Below are positions 37,787-46,836 of a stretch of 64,000 bases of DNA, one piece after another (the first letter of the stretch is position 1; each line of letters starts with the position of its first letter). Origin of the DNA: Pseudomonadota bacterium. GTDB taxonomy: Bacteria > Desulfobacterota > Desulfovibrionia > Desulfovibrionales > Desulfovibrionaceae. The notes beneath the pieces were generated by a model that had not been told where the DNA came from, ran no database searches, and worked only from the letters and a program-made list of their open reading frames with translations. The stretch is from the NCBI GenBank assembly GCA_023438245.1, contig JAEXRD010000063.1, positions 1-64,000 of the forward strand. The letters are read 5' to 3'. The position numbers were made by a program, and so were the translations under genes.

Positions 37787-40700
37787 CTACCTGTAGTCCC
37801 CCGTGAGCGTGAACGCGCCCCAGTAGCCGGGGTGCGGGTACCTGTTCTTCACGTGCAGCATGGCCCGGCGCAGGCTCTCGGCCTTGGGCCGGTCCTGGTA
37901 CTCGCGGTAGAACTGCTTCATGAGCATGGCCGTGCTGATGTCGCTCACCCGCCACAGGCTGGACACCAGCGCGTGGGTTCCGGCGTACAGGAAGGCCTGG
38001 TTCATGCCCTGCACCTCGTCGCCGCTGGTGACCTTGCCCAGGCCGGTCTGGCAGGCGGAGAGCACGATGAGGTCCGCGTTCACCTTCAGGTCGAAGATCT
38101 CCGCGGCCTCCAGGTCGCCTTCCGCCTCCTTCTTGTTCCCCACCAGCTTGAGCGCGGAGAACAGCGGGTTCACCGGGTCGAACTCGCCGTGCGCGGCCAT
38201 GTGGATGATGCCGAAGCGCCCGATGTTCTGCGTGATCCAGGCCTTGGTGGCCCTCTCGCGGGTCAGCGCCGTCATGTTCGGGTAGTTCCAGCCGATGGCC
38301 CCCACCTCGCGCTCGGCAAAGGGCAGCTCCAGGGACTGGTCGCGCAGGTCCGGGTTGCCCACGGCCAGCACGCTGGTGTTGCGCCCGGCCTGCCTGCGCT
38401 CCAGGGTGAAGCGGAACACGCTGGCGCTGGGCAGCTGGAACAGCGGGAAACGGTCGATGAGGTACTGCTGCCCGTCGCCCAGGCTGGCGAAGGACAACGT
38501 GTGCAGCGCGCCGTGCGGCACGATGCCCAGCTCCTTCACCCCGGCCAGCCTGGGCAGCACCGGGGAGAGCAGCAGGTCGTTCAGCTCGCGGCTGTGCGTG
38601 TCCGCCGGTTCCAGGTTCTGGAGCATGCGGCGGTAGGTCAGCACCATCTTGCCCAGCGTGTCGCGCCCGATGCGCGTGCGGGTGAGCTCCGCGCCCTGCG
38701 GAGTGACGACCCAGGCCATGACCTCGCTGGCGGTGACGTAGTAGGCCACCAGCCCCACGCCCGGCTCCAGCAGCTTCTGCACATCCGGCAGGGAGAGCGG
38801 CTGCACGCTCACCAGGCTGGCGATGTCCGGCCGCTTGGCCTGGATGTCCAGCAGGGTGTCGCGGTATTCGTCCTGCAGGCGCTTCACGCCGCGCTCGTAG
38901 ACCTCGCGCTCGGCCTGGGCCTTGGCCCCGGCCAGCAGCGCCTCCTGCTCGTGCAGGCGGGCGCGCACCGCGTCGATGCGCTCGTACAGCGCCTTGTCCT
39001 CCTTGGACCTGGGGGAACGCTTCTGGTTGCCCAGGAGGTCGATGAGGTTGCGGGCGCGGGAGCGTTCCGCCGTGCGGAAGGCCCCGGCCACGTCGCCCAT
39101 GTCGGCGAGCAGGGTCACCAGGTCCTCGTAGACCACGGACTTGTCGGCGATGAAGCCGTCCTTGAGCTGGTCCACCTTGAGCTCGGCGCGCATGCCCTCG
39201 ATGGTTTCCACGGCCTTGTCCAGCAGCGCGCGGGCCTGTTCCCGCCTGCCCGCGGCGATGTCCAGCCGGGCCTGGCCGTGCAGCGCGCGCCACAGGCTGT
39301 CGCGCAGGCCCATGTCGCGGGCCAGGGTCTCGGCCTGAGCGAAGGAGGCGCGGGCCTTGTCGGAATCGCCGAGTTGCAGCAGGGCCTCGCCCCGGGCCAG
39401 CAGCAGCTTGGCGTGGTTGATGCGGTTGCCCGTGCTCTCGACGATGGCGATGGCCTCGTCCAGCAGGGGCAGGGCCTTTTTGGCGTCGCCCATGCGCACG
39501 TAGGTCTGGGCGATGTTGCGCAGGTCGTAGGCGATGGCCCAGCGCGAGCGGATGGCGCGGTCGATGGTCAGCGCCTCGCCCAGCGTCTTCAGGGCCTTCT
39601 CGTGCTGGCCCATGTCGCGCTCCACCAGGCCCCGGTTGTTCAGCGTGGTGGCCACCTCGTCCTGGCGGATGCGCAGGCTCCTGGCCAGGGGCAGCGCGGC
39701 CTCCAGCTCGCGCAGGGCGCGCTCGTGGTCGCCCAGGCTCCACCAGAGCAGGCCCGAGGTGTTGCGGGCCATGACCTGGTCCTGCACCCAGCCGTTCTGC
39801 TCGGCCCCCTTCTGCACCCCGCGCGTGAGGTCGAAGGCCTGCTGGAAGCGCGCCTGCTGCCAGGCGTTGCCCGCCTGTTCCAGCTCGATGCGACCGCGCA
39901 GCCGGGCCTGGGCCTTGTCGCCCTGGACGAGCTTCAGGGCCTGGGCGTAGCGGTCGTCGGCCTCGGCGAAGCTGCCCATGAGCCGGGCGGTGCGCCCGAT
40001 GTCGAGCTGGGCCTGGGCCATGTCCGCCTTGCGGCCCAGGGCGGTGTACAGGCTCAGGGCCTCGCCGTAGGCGGCGCGGGCCTGTCCGTACTGCGACAGG
40101 CGCAGGTCGTGGATGCGCCCGATGCTCATGTACTGCCGGGCCAGCAGTTCCTTGGTTCCGGACTTGCGGGTGAGGTTCATGGCCCCCTGGAACTTGGCCA
40201 GGGCGCGGTCGTACTGCACCGCGTTCTCCAGCACCACGCCCAGGTTGGTCAGCGCCTCGATCTCCCTGGGCGCAAGCTCCAGGTTGGCCAGCATCTCGGA
40301 GGCCTGCTCCAGCGACTTCACGGCCTGGGGGTACTGCTCCAGCCGGGCCTGCACCAGCCCCAGGCGCATGAGCGCCTCGGCGTGGGCCGGGCTGTCGGGC
40401 TGGGCCTTGGAAAGGAGCTGCGCCAGCTCCCCGGCGTAGGCCAGGGACTTGTCGAATTGTCCGGCCCCGTAGGCGCTTTCGCGGCAGGCGGCCAGCAGGT
40501 CGGGCAGATGCTTCTTGAACTGGTCGGAGGACCGCGCCACGCGCAGGGCATTCTCCAGCAGGCCGAGGGCCTGCTCGTGCCGCCCGGCGCGCGAGGCCTC
40601 CATGCCCGTGCGCACGTACTTGGCGAACTGCGCCGTGGCGAACTGGGCCGCGCCCTTGGCGTCCAGGCCGGGATCGCCCAGCAGCAGCCAGGGGGCGGTG

Positions 40701-43700
40701 CGGGCGTCGGAAGCCGAGGACTCGGCGTAGGTCGCGAGGAAGGGCTCCAGGGCCGGGGCCGGAGACGTGGAGGCCAGCACCGAGGGCACGCCGTACAGCG
40801 ACAGGAACTGGGCCGTGAGCGGCAGGTCGGCGGGAGCGGCCTTGGCCAGCACGGCCAGGGACACGTCGCGCAGGGCCGGAACCAGGGAGGCCAGGGACTG
40901 CGGCTCGGCCCCCTTGGCCGCGGTATCGGGCCCGATGGCCAGGAAGCGCACCGGGAGCTGGTCCTGACGCGTGGGGGCCTGCTCCAGCAGCCGGGCCGGA
41001 GGATTCGCCACCAGCGTTTGGACCGGGGGCGTGGCCTCGCCCTGGGCGGGAACCACGGCAAAGCCCTTGGGGACGGCCATCTGGCCGGACAGGAAGGCGA
41101 TGTTGCGCCGGAAGGGCTTGCGGGCCTTGATGGAGCGCGCCAGATAGCTGCCGGAGAGCGCGCCGCCGCTGGCCTGCGCCCAGGTCTGCGCGGGCAGGGC
41201 GCCGGGGTGCTCGAACAGCAGCAGGCGGCGTTCCCCGGCGGCCAGGGGCGGAAGAACCGGGGCCGGGCCGGTGCCCAGGCTCACGGACTTCACGCTGTCC
41301 GCATCCAGGCGGATGCCCGCCCAGCGCATGCCTTCGGCGCCGGGCAGGGCGGCCAGCCGCAGGGCGCTCGTGCCCTTGGGCAGGCTTTCCATGACATCCA
41401 TGGCCTCGCCGGGCAGGGGCAGGAACAGGCCCAGCGCGCCGGGCGCATCGAGTTTGGCTGCGGTGGACGTGGCCTCCTTGCGCAGCGCGGCCAAACGGGC
41501 GGAAAGCTCGACATGGCGCGCCCGGATGGAGGCGGCCATGGCGGAATCGCCCACGGCCACGAGGGTGTCGGCGGTGGCGGAGATCTCGGCGGACAGGCCG
41601 AAGAGCATGGCCAGCCAGTCCTGCTCGCCCTCGCTGGCGCCCAGGCGGGCCACGCCGGGCAGGGCGGCGCGGTCCTGGCCCAGCTCGCGGCGCAGGATTT
41701 CGCGCTCCTGCTCCAGGCGCAGGGAGAGGTCGGCCTTTTCCGCATCCCTGGCCTTGGCCAGGCGGGCCTCCATGTCGCGCAAGGAGAGCAGGCGCAGGCC
41801 CGTGCGGCGCAGCAGCGCGCGCTCGGCGTCCGTGGGCGCGGCAACGCCCAGCCGGGCCATCTGGTTCACGCGCTCCAGCTCGCCCAGGCGCTCCAGCAGG
41901 TTGTAGGCATCCTCGCCCTTGCCCGCGTCCAGGCGGCTGGCCACCAGCGGCGCGAAGGCCCCCAGGATTTCGCCGGGCCCGCAGCCCAGTTCGTCCAGCG
42001 GCAAGGCCTGGAGCGCGGCGAGCGCCTCCGGGTAGCGGCCCAGGCCGGCCAGGGCGCGCCAGGAGAACGAGGGCAGCAGGCCCTTGGTGGAAAGTTCAAG
42101 CGCGGCTTGAAGGTTTGCCGTGCGCGGACTGTCCTCGCCCAGGCGCTGGGAAAGCTCGGCCTGGTTGAGCCGCAGGGCGGCCTGGAGCGCCAGCGCGCGA
42201 CGGCTTGGCTGGGTGACTGGCTTGAAGAAGGCCAGGCCATCGGCCAGGTGCTCCCCGGCGCGGCGCAGCAGATCCATGCGCAGGGCGGCGGTTTCGGCGT
42301 CGCGCCCGGCCAGGTTGGCCACCCTGTCGGCCAGGGCCAGTTCCTGCGCGGCCATGAGGTTGTGGAAGCCGGGGGCGCTGAGCGAGCCCGGGCTGCCGGG
42401 ATTCCGCCGCAGGGACTCTCCGGCCCTGGCCTCCAGGCGGCGCAGCTCGGCCAGGCGTGGGGCGAAGTCCTTGGAATCGACGGGGAGCCGCACCAGCAGC
42501 GCGGCCATGTCCGCCACGTTGAGCGAGGCCGAGAGCGGGTTCCTCAGCTCCAGGGCCAGCTCCGCGGAGCGGCGGAAGCGTGCGAAGGCTTCGTCCTCAC
42601 GCGCCAGCCCGGCCTGGATGAGGCCCGCGCGGTGCAGCAGCAGGGCCGCGCCGAAGGCGTCCTGCGGCTCCACCTTGCCCAGGCCGCCGCCGTAGGTTTC
42701 AAGCTGGCGCTCCACCAGCCCCAGCGCCCGAACCGGGCGTCCGCGCTCGGTGGCGATTCGTGAAAGGAAGGCCTCGGCCACGCGGATTTCCTGCTCCGCG
42801 CTGAAGCCGTAAGCGGCCTGGGAGGCGCTGGCCTTGTCCACGGCCACGTCCAGGCCGATGTTGATGAGTCCCTTGCCGCGCCCGCCGTCCCGCTTGTCGG
42901 TCACGCCGTATTGCTTCACCAGCTCCGGCACGCGGCGGAAGCCCTGTTCCGAAAGGTCCAGCAGGCGTTCGCGCTCCCGGCCCGAGGAAAGGCCCGCCTC
43001 CATGAACGCGGCGTAGGCCACGGAGCGCTGGTTGGCGGCCAGGTTGCGGTTCAGGCCCAGGGCCGTGTTCATCTCCAGGGCCTTTTCGAAGCACTGCCGG
43101 GCCTCGGCCCAGCGCCCGGCCTCCTGGTAGGCCAGGCCCAGCCGGTCGTTGAGCTCCGCCCGCAGCTGCACGAAGCGCGGGGGGAAGCCCAGGGCCTCGC
43201 GCACCTTGCCCGCCATGACAGCAAGGGTCTGCAGCATGGCCTCGCGGTCTTCCACCACCAGCGGCGCGCAGTCGCCCACGATGCGCTCCTGCTCGGACAG
43301 CAGGCCCTGCACCGTGGACACGTACTTGCCCCAGGTGGGGTCCGGCGGCGGGCCAACGGGCGATGTGCTGGCCTCGAAGAGCCTGTTGTTCAGCTCGGAC
43401 TGGCGCAGGGCCAGCGCCTTGGCGCGCTCGGCCACGTCCTTCACGTCCTTCATGTCCTTGCGGCCCAGGGCCGGGGTCAGGATGCGGTCGAAGACCTGCT
43501 TGTTGATGCGCCCGAACACCTCGGAGGCGTACTTGGGCTGGATGCGGCGCTCCACGAGCTCCAGCGACTTCTTGAAGGCCTCGATGGGCATGTCGCGCTC
43601 GCGGGCCTGGAAGGCGGCCATGCCCAGGCGCTGGTAGAAGACGATCTCCGTCTCCTCGTTGTCGAAGGCCACCTTGGATTCCAGGCGCTTGCGGTATTCC

Positions 43701-46237
43701 TCGAAGGCCTGGGCGTATTGGCCGAGCAGGAAATGGATGTTGCCGACGTTCTGGTCCAGGTTGGCGGCGTTTTCCGGGTTCACCTCGCGCTGGTTCAGGA
43801 ACCGGGCGCGCTGGTAGCTCTCCAGCGCGGCCTCCAGGTGCCCGCGCTCGCCGTGCACGGTCTCCAGCACCTCCTCGATGTAGCCCAGGGTCTGGTGGAA
43901 GTACTCCACCTGGCCGTTCTTCAGGATGGCCCGGCGGATAAGGTCGCGGGCCTCCATGAGCGGGGCCTTGCCGTCCAGGTAGGTCAGCGCCAGGCCTGTG
44001 GAGTAGAGCAGCGTGGCGTCGCCGGGCTTGGCGGCGAGCTTGCCGCGGTATTCGGCCACGGTGGCGGGGATGGTGCGCAGCACGGAGGCGGCGCGGATCA
44101 TGCCCCGGTGCGCGGGCACGAAGTCCGGGTCGTCGCGCAGCAGTCCGGCGAAGATGGCGCGCGCCGAGGGCACCTCGCCCACGCGCAGCAGGTAGTCGCC
44201 CGCGGCCACGGACTTGCGCAGGTGCGCGGCCTTGGCCAGGCGGTAGATGCGGTCCTCGTAGGGCCTGCCCGCCATTTCGGTCTCGTACAGGTCCAGCGCC
44301 TGGTGGAAGCGCTCCTCGCGGTACAGGATTTCGGCCAGGGCCATGCGCGCGGCGGCGGCCTGGGTGGAGGTATGGGTGGCGGCGAGCGCGCCCTGCCTGG
44401 CCTCCAGGGACTGGCGATAGGCGTCCTTGGCCTTGGACCACTCGTCGGCGGCGTAGTACACGTCTCCGGCGCGGTTCAGCGCGCCCAGCGAGAGCTTGGG
44501 CAGCTGGTTCCGATACTGCTCGCTGACCAGCAGCAGCGCCTGGGCCTGGTCCTCGAACTTCTTGCCAACGGAGTTCTGGGAGCGGTCCAGCACGCGGGCC
44601 ACGGCCTGGTCGGCCCAGGGGCTGTCCGGGTGCTCGGAAATGACGCGGGCGTAAAGCGGCAGCAGGGCCTGGCCCTGGCCGATTCTCCCGTATGTTTCGG
44701 CCTTGAGGTACAGCGCCTCGGCGACCTGCTCCGGGGTGGGGCCGGGCTTGGCGAGGAGCGCGTCCAGCAGGCGGATGGCCTCCAGGAGCGAGCCCGAATC
44801 CTTGCCGCGTTCCTGCATCAGCCGGGCCTGCTCGATGCGCGCCTGGGCGCTGACTTGGGGGTCGGGGCTGAACCTGGCCAGGGTTTCCAGCTTGGCCAGC
44901 GTGGCGGAAAGGGCCCCGGCGCGGGCCTTGTCGTTGATGGCACCGATGCGCGCGGCGCGGCCGTCCAGCAGCACAAGGCGGATCTGCGCCAGCCCGGCCT
45001 CGGGGTTGTGGGCGGTGGCGGCGGAGGCGGCGTACGCCTTGCGGGCCGCCGCGGCGATGTTCAGGGCCTCGTACTGCCTGCCTTGGGCCAGCAGCGCCCG
45101 TGCGGCCACTGCTCCGGATCCTCCGGAGACCTCGGCGGCGCGCCCGTAGGCTAGCGCGGCAAGCGGGCGGTCCACGGGCACTTGCGCGGCCAGCTCGTCG
45201 GCCAGGGCCAGCAGCTCCGGGGCGCTGCGCGAGGGGATTTCGCCCTCGGGCGGCAGGCTCCAGACATTGGCCACTGCTCCGCGAGAGGACAGGTACAGCA
45301 GCGCGCCGGGCACGGGCGTGGGCTCCAGCGTGGCCCCGCGCGCCGGGGTGAGCGCCGTGGCCTTGCCTGCGCCTTCGACAGGTGCGCTGGCCAGCACGGA
45401 GAGCGTGAACAGGTCGGCGCGGGCCCCCTGGTCCTGGAGGGCATAGGGCACCGTGGAGTAGACGATGCTCTTTCCATCGGGCGTGAAGCGCGGTGAGCCC
45501 TCAGGCAGCAGGCCGCCCGTGAGCCGCACCAGCCTGCCGCCGGGCAGGCTCATGACGTAGACGGCCGGGAAGCCGCCGCGCGCGGACACGAAGGCCAGGC
45601 GCATGCCGTCGGGCGAGAGCGCCGGGGAGCTGGCCTCGCCGCCGGTGTCGATGGTCTGGGGCTTGGCTTGGGCGGAAGCGAGCGAAAGCGCCACGATGTG
45701 GGAGGATGCCTCGCCGCTGGAGCGCTGCTGGAAGTACAGGGTCTTGCCGTCGGGGCTGAACACGGGCGCGGCGTCCTCGGTGTCGCGCCCGGTGAGCTTC
45801 CTGGGCTGGGCGTCCGGCTGGCGCAGGTCCAGCAAGTACAGGTCGCCCTTGACGTCGTCCTCCGCGCCGATGAAGGCCACCATGCCGCCGTCAGGCGTGA
45901 GCGCGGGCGAGAGCCTGTCGGCCAGGGCCGGGGCCAGCCGACGCGGCAGCACGGGCAGGGCCGGATCCAGCGGCCTGAGCCACAGCTCGGCGTAGCCGCC
46001 GCGCACGCTGGTGTAGGCCAGCCACTTGCCGTCGGCGCTGGCGTCCATGTGCTGCACGGCGCCGGTCTCGAAGGTCACCTGCGCGGGCTGGTTCACGTCC
46101 AGCTTGCGCGGGGCCTGGCGCATCGCCGCCGGGCGCATGGCGTCCTGAATCATTTGAGCGGGCGTCTGGGCAAGGGCCGCGTGCGCGCACAGCAGCCCAA
46201 GCAGCGCCGCGACCAGCAAGCGGGCCGGGGCGTTCAT
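37787..46237 (-). CDS. Giant secreted PD40-TPR-CHAT caspase-like protein
   Basis: A 2816-residue protein with a signal peptide (MNAPARLLVAALLGLLCAHAALAQ), so the body should be periplasmic. Residues about 45-365 hold TolB-like PD40 propeller repeats (HMDASADGKWLAYTS, LSPALTPDGGMVAFIG, PVFSPDGKTLYF, SSPALSPDGMRLAFVS, GSPRFTPDGKSIVYST). Long TPR arrays follow, interrupted near 1600-1850 by what looks like a degenerate CHAT-like module, then more TPRs to about 2330 and a charged coil. The C-terminal CHAT domain (from about 2450) keeps the caspase-like dyad: His2683 in HMAAHGEF and Cys2729 in LSACQTGLG, with LGIVPHGALHTLSFASLG and ALVSSLWRVSD. It is the last gene of a three-gene operon, its ATG overlapping the preceding stop by four bases. 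Substrate and trigger are unknown. At 8.4 kb it is by far the longest gene in the window. Confidence 0.9.
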   Translation of the reverse strand: MNAPARLLVAALLGLLCAHAALAQTPAQMIQDAMRPAAMRQAPRKLDVNQPAQVTFETGAVQHMDASADGKWLAYTSVRGGYAELWLRPLDPALPVLPRRLAPALADRLSPALTPDGGMVAFIGAEDDVKGDLYLLDLRQPDAQPRKLTGRDTEDAAPVFSPDGKTLYFQQRSSGEASSHIVALSLASAQAKPQTIDTGGEASSPALSPDGMRLAFVSARGGFPAVYVMSLPGGRLVRLTGGLLPEGSPRFTPDGKSIVYSTVPYALQDQGARADLFTLSVLASAPVEGAGKATALTPARGATLEPTPVPGALLYLSSRGAVANVWSLPPEGEIPSRSAPELLALADELAAQVPVDRPLAALAYGRAAEVSGGSGAVAARALLAQGRQYEALNIAAAARKAYAASAATAHNPEAGLAQIRLVLLDGRAARIGAINDKARAGALSATLAKLETLARFSPDPQVSAQARIEQARLMQERGKDSGSLLEAIRLLDALLAKPGPTPEQVAEALYLKAETYGRIGQGQALLPLYARVISEHPDSPWADQAVARVLDRSQNSVGKKFEDQAQALLLVSEQYRNQLPKLSLGALNRAGDVYYAADEWSKAKDAYRQSLEARQGALAATHTSTQAAAARMALAEILYREERFHQALDLYETEMAGRPYEDRIYRLAKAAHLRKSVAAGDYLLRVGEVPSARAIFAGLLRDDPDFVPAHRGMIRAASVLRTIPATVAEYRGKLAAKPGDATLLYSTGLALTYLDGKAPLMEARDLIRRAILKNGQVEYFHQTLGYIEEVLETVHGERGHLEAALESYQRARFLNQREVNPENAANLDQNVGNIHFLLGQYAQAFEEYRKRLESKVAFDNEETEIVFYQRLGMAAFQARERDMPIEAFKKSLELVERRIQPKYASEVFGRINKQVFDRILTPALGRKDMKDVKDVAERAKALALRQSELNNRLFEASTSPVGPPPDPTWGKYVSTVQGLLSEQERIVGDCAPLVVEDREAMLQTLAVMAGKVREALGFPPRFVQLRAELNDRLGLAYQEAGRWAEARQCFEKALEMNTALGLNRNLAANQRSVAYAAFMEAGLSSGRERERLLDLSEQGFRRVPELVKQYGVTDKRDGGRGKGLINIGLDVAVDKASASQAAYGFSAEQEIRVAEAFLSRIATERGRPVRALGLVERQLETYGGGLGKVEPQDAFGAALLLHRAGLIQAGLAREDEAFARFRRSAELALELRNPLSASLNVADMAALLVRLPVDSKDFAPRLAELRRLEARAGESLRRNPGSPGSLSAPGFHNLMAAQELALADRVANLAGRDAETAALRMDLLRRAGEHLADGLAFFKPVTQPSRRALALQAALRLNQAELSQRLGEDSPRTANLQAALELSTKGLLPSFSWRALAGLGRYPEALAALQALPLDELGCGPGEILGAFAPLVASRLDAGKGEDAYNLLERLGELERVNQMARLGVAAPTDAERALLRRTGLRLLSLRDMEARLAKARDAEKADLSLRLEQEREILRRELGQDRAALPGVARLGASEGEQDWLAMLFGLSAEISATADTLVAVGDSAMAASIRARHVELSARLAALRKEATSTAAKLDAPGALGLFLPLPGEAMDVMESLPKGTSALRLAALPGAEGMRWAGIRLDADSVKSVSLGTGPAPVLPPLAAGERRLLLFEHPGALPAQTWAQASGGALSGSYLARSIKARKPFRRNIAFLSGQMAVPKGFAVVPAQGEATPPVQTLVANPPARLLEQAPTRQDQLPVRFLAIGPDTAAKGAEPQSLASLVPALRDVSLAVLAKAAPADLPLTAQFLSLYGVPSVLASTSPAPALEPFLATYAESSASDARTAPWLLLGDPGLDAKGAAQFATAQFAKYVRTGMEASRAGRHEQALGLLENALRVARSSDQFKKHLPDLLAACRESAYGAGQFDKSLAYAGELAQLLSKAQPDSPAHAEALMRLGLVQARLEQYPQAVKSLEQASEMLANLELAPREIEALTNLGVVLENAVQYDRALAKFQGAMNLTRKSGTKELLARQYMSIGRIHDLRLSQYGQARAAYGEALSLYTALGRKADMAQAQLDIGRTARLMGSFAEADDRYAQALKLVQGDKAQARLRGRIELEQAGNAWQQARFQQAFDLTRGVQKGAEQNGWVQDQVMARNTSGLLWWSLGDHERALRELEAALPLARSLRIRQDEVATTLNNRGLVERDMGQHEKALKTLGEALTIDRAIRSRWAIAYDLRNIAQTYVRMGDAKKALPLLDEAIAIVESTGNRINHAKLLLARGEALLQLGDSDKARASFAQAETLARDMGLRDSLWRALHGQARLDIAAGRREQARALLDKAVETIEGMRAELKVDQLKDGFIADKSVVYEDLVTLLADMGDVAGAFRTAERSRARNLIDLLGNQKRSPRSKEDKALYERIDAVRARLHEQEALLAGAKAQAEREVYERGVKRLQDEYRDTLLDIQAKRPDIASLVSVQPLSLPDVQKLLEPGVGLVAYYVTASEVMAWVVTPQGAELTRTRIGRDTLGKMVLTYRRMLQNLEPADTHSRELNDLLLSPVLPRLAGVKELGIVPHGALHTLSFASLGDGQQYLIDRFPLFQLPSASVFRFTLERRQAGRNTSVLAVGNPDLRDQSLELPFAEREVGAIGWNYPNMTALTRERATKAWITQNIGRFGIIHMAAHGEFDPVNPLFSALKLVGNKKEAEGDLEAAEIFDLKVNADLIVLSACQTGLGKVTSGDEVQGMNQAFLYAGTHALVSSLWRVSDISTAMLMKQFYREYQDRPKAESLRRAMLHVKNRYPHPGYWGAFTLTGDYR

Positions 46238-46836
46238 CGCTTCACCGTCCAGTTGCCGTCCGATGCCTGGAGCCTGTCGCCGGGCTTGGCCGTATCCGCC
46301 GCCAGCTTGGCGAACACCGCGCGCACCTTGGGCAGGTCGGCCTGGGTCAGGTTGGGGTTGGTCTCCACCGCGCGGCGCATGACCACCTCGCGGGCGCGGT
46401 TGACCTCCGCGAGCACGGCCTGGAACTCCTGGTCCCGGTAGCGCGCGGCGAAGTCCTTCAAGTCCTCCGGGGCCTTGTCGCGGCTGATGCCGAAGGCCTT
46501 GAGCAGGCCCTGGTTGTCCTCGCCCGCCCAGCCCAGGCGCTTGAACGCGTCCACGTCGTCGGCGTGGAAGCTGAGCACCTGCATGGCGGCCACGGCGTCC
46601 TGCTTCTCGCGGCTGACCCTGGGCGGGGTCTGGATGCGGCCCAGCGGGTCCACGCCGCGCACCGAGGCCACGAGCAGCGTCTCCTCGGACAGGGAATTGT
46701 AGGAGCCCAGGATCTGGTTCTCCAGCGAGGTGCGCTCGCTGGCCACGTTGACCTTCACTTCGGCCAGGGTGCAGCCGGTGAGGGCGGAGCCGGAAATGGC
46801 GGCGAGGACGAATGCGGCGGCGGCAATGCGTTTCAT
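46234..46836 (-). CDS. YdbL-like (DUF1318) lipoprotein
   Basis: A 200-residue probable lipoprotein with signal sequence and lipobox ALTGC. The last 65 residues match the pattern of E. coli YdbL: EVNRAREVVMRRAV, then LPKVRAVFAKLAADTAKPGDRLQASDGNW and a basic end. The segment after the lipid cysteine (LAEVKVNVASERTSLENQILGSY) recalls YnbE, the small outer membrane lipoprotein encoded between ydbH and ydbL in E. coli, so this gene may combine both. The middle (about 70-125) is specific to this protein. It overlaps the upstream YdbH-like gene and the downstream CHAT gene by four bases each (ATGA at both ends), so the three are almost surely made together. In E. coli YdbH and YnbE form a lipid bridge across the periplasm. 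Confidence 0.75.
   Translation of the reverse strand: MKRIAAAAFVLAAISGSALTGCTLAEVKVNVASERTSLENQILGSYNSLSEETLLVASVRGVDPLGRIQTPPRVSREKQDAVAAMQVLSFHADDVDAFKRLGWAGEDNQGLLKAFGISRDKAPEDLKDFAARYRDQEFQAVLAEVNRAREVVMRRAVETNPNLTQADLPKVRAVFAKLAADTAKPGDRLQASDGNWTVKR

Noticed and set aside
37832..42763. A very long open frame on the plus strand opposite the giant CHAT gene.
   Set aside because: It is rich in Gly, Ala, His and Gln with no domain pattern and lies antisense to a clear TPR-CHAT protein; such frames are expected in GC-rich DNA.
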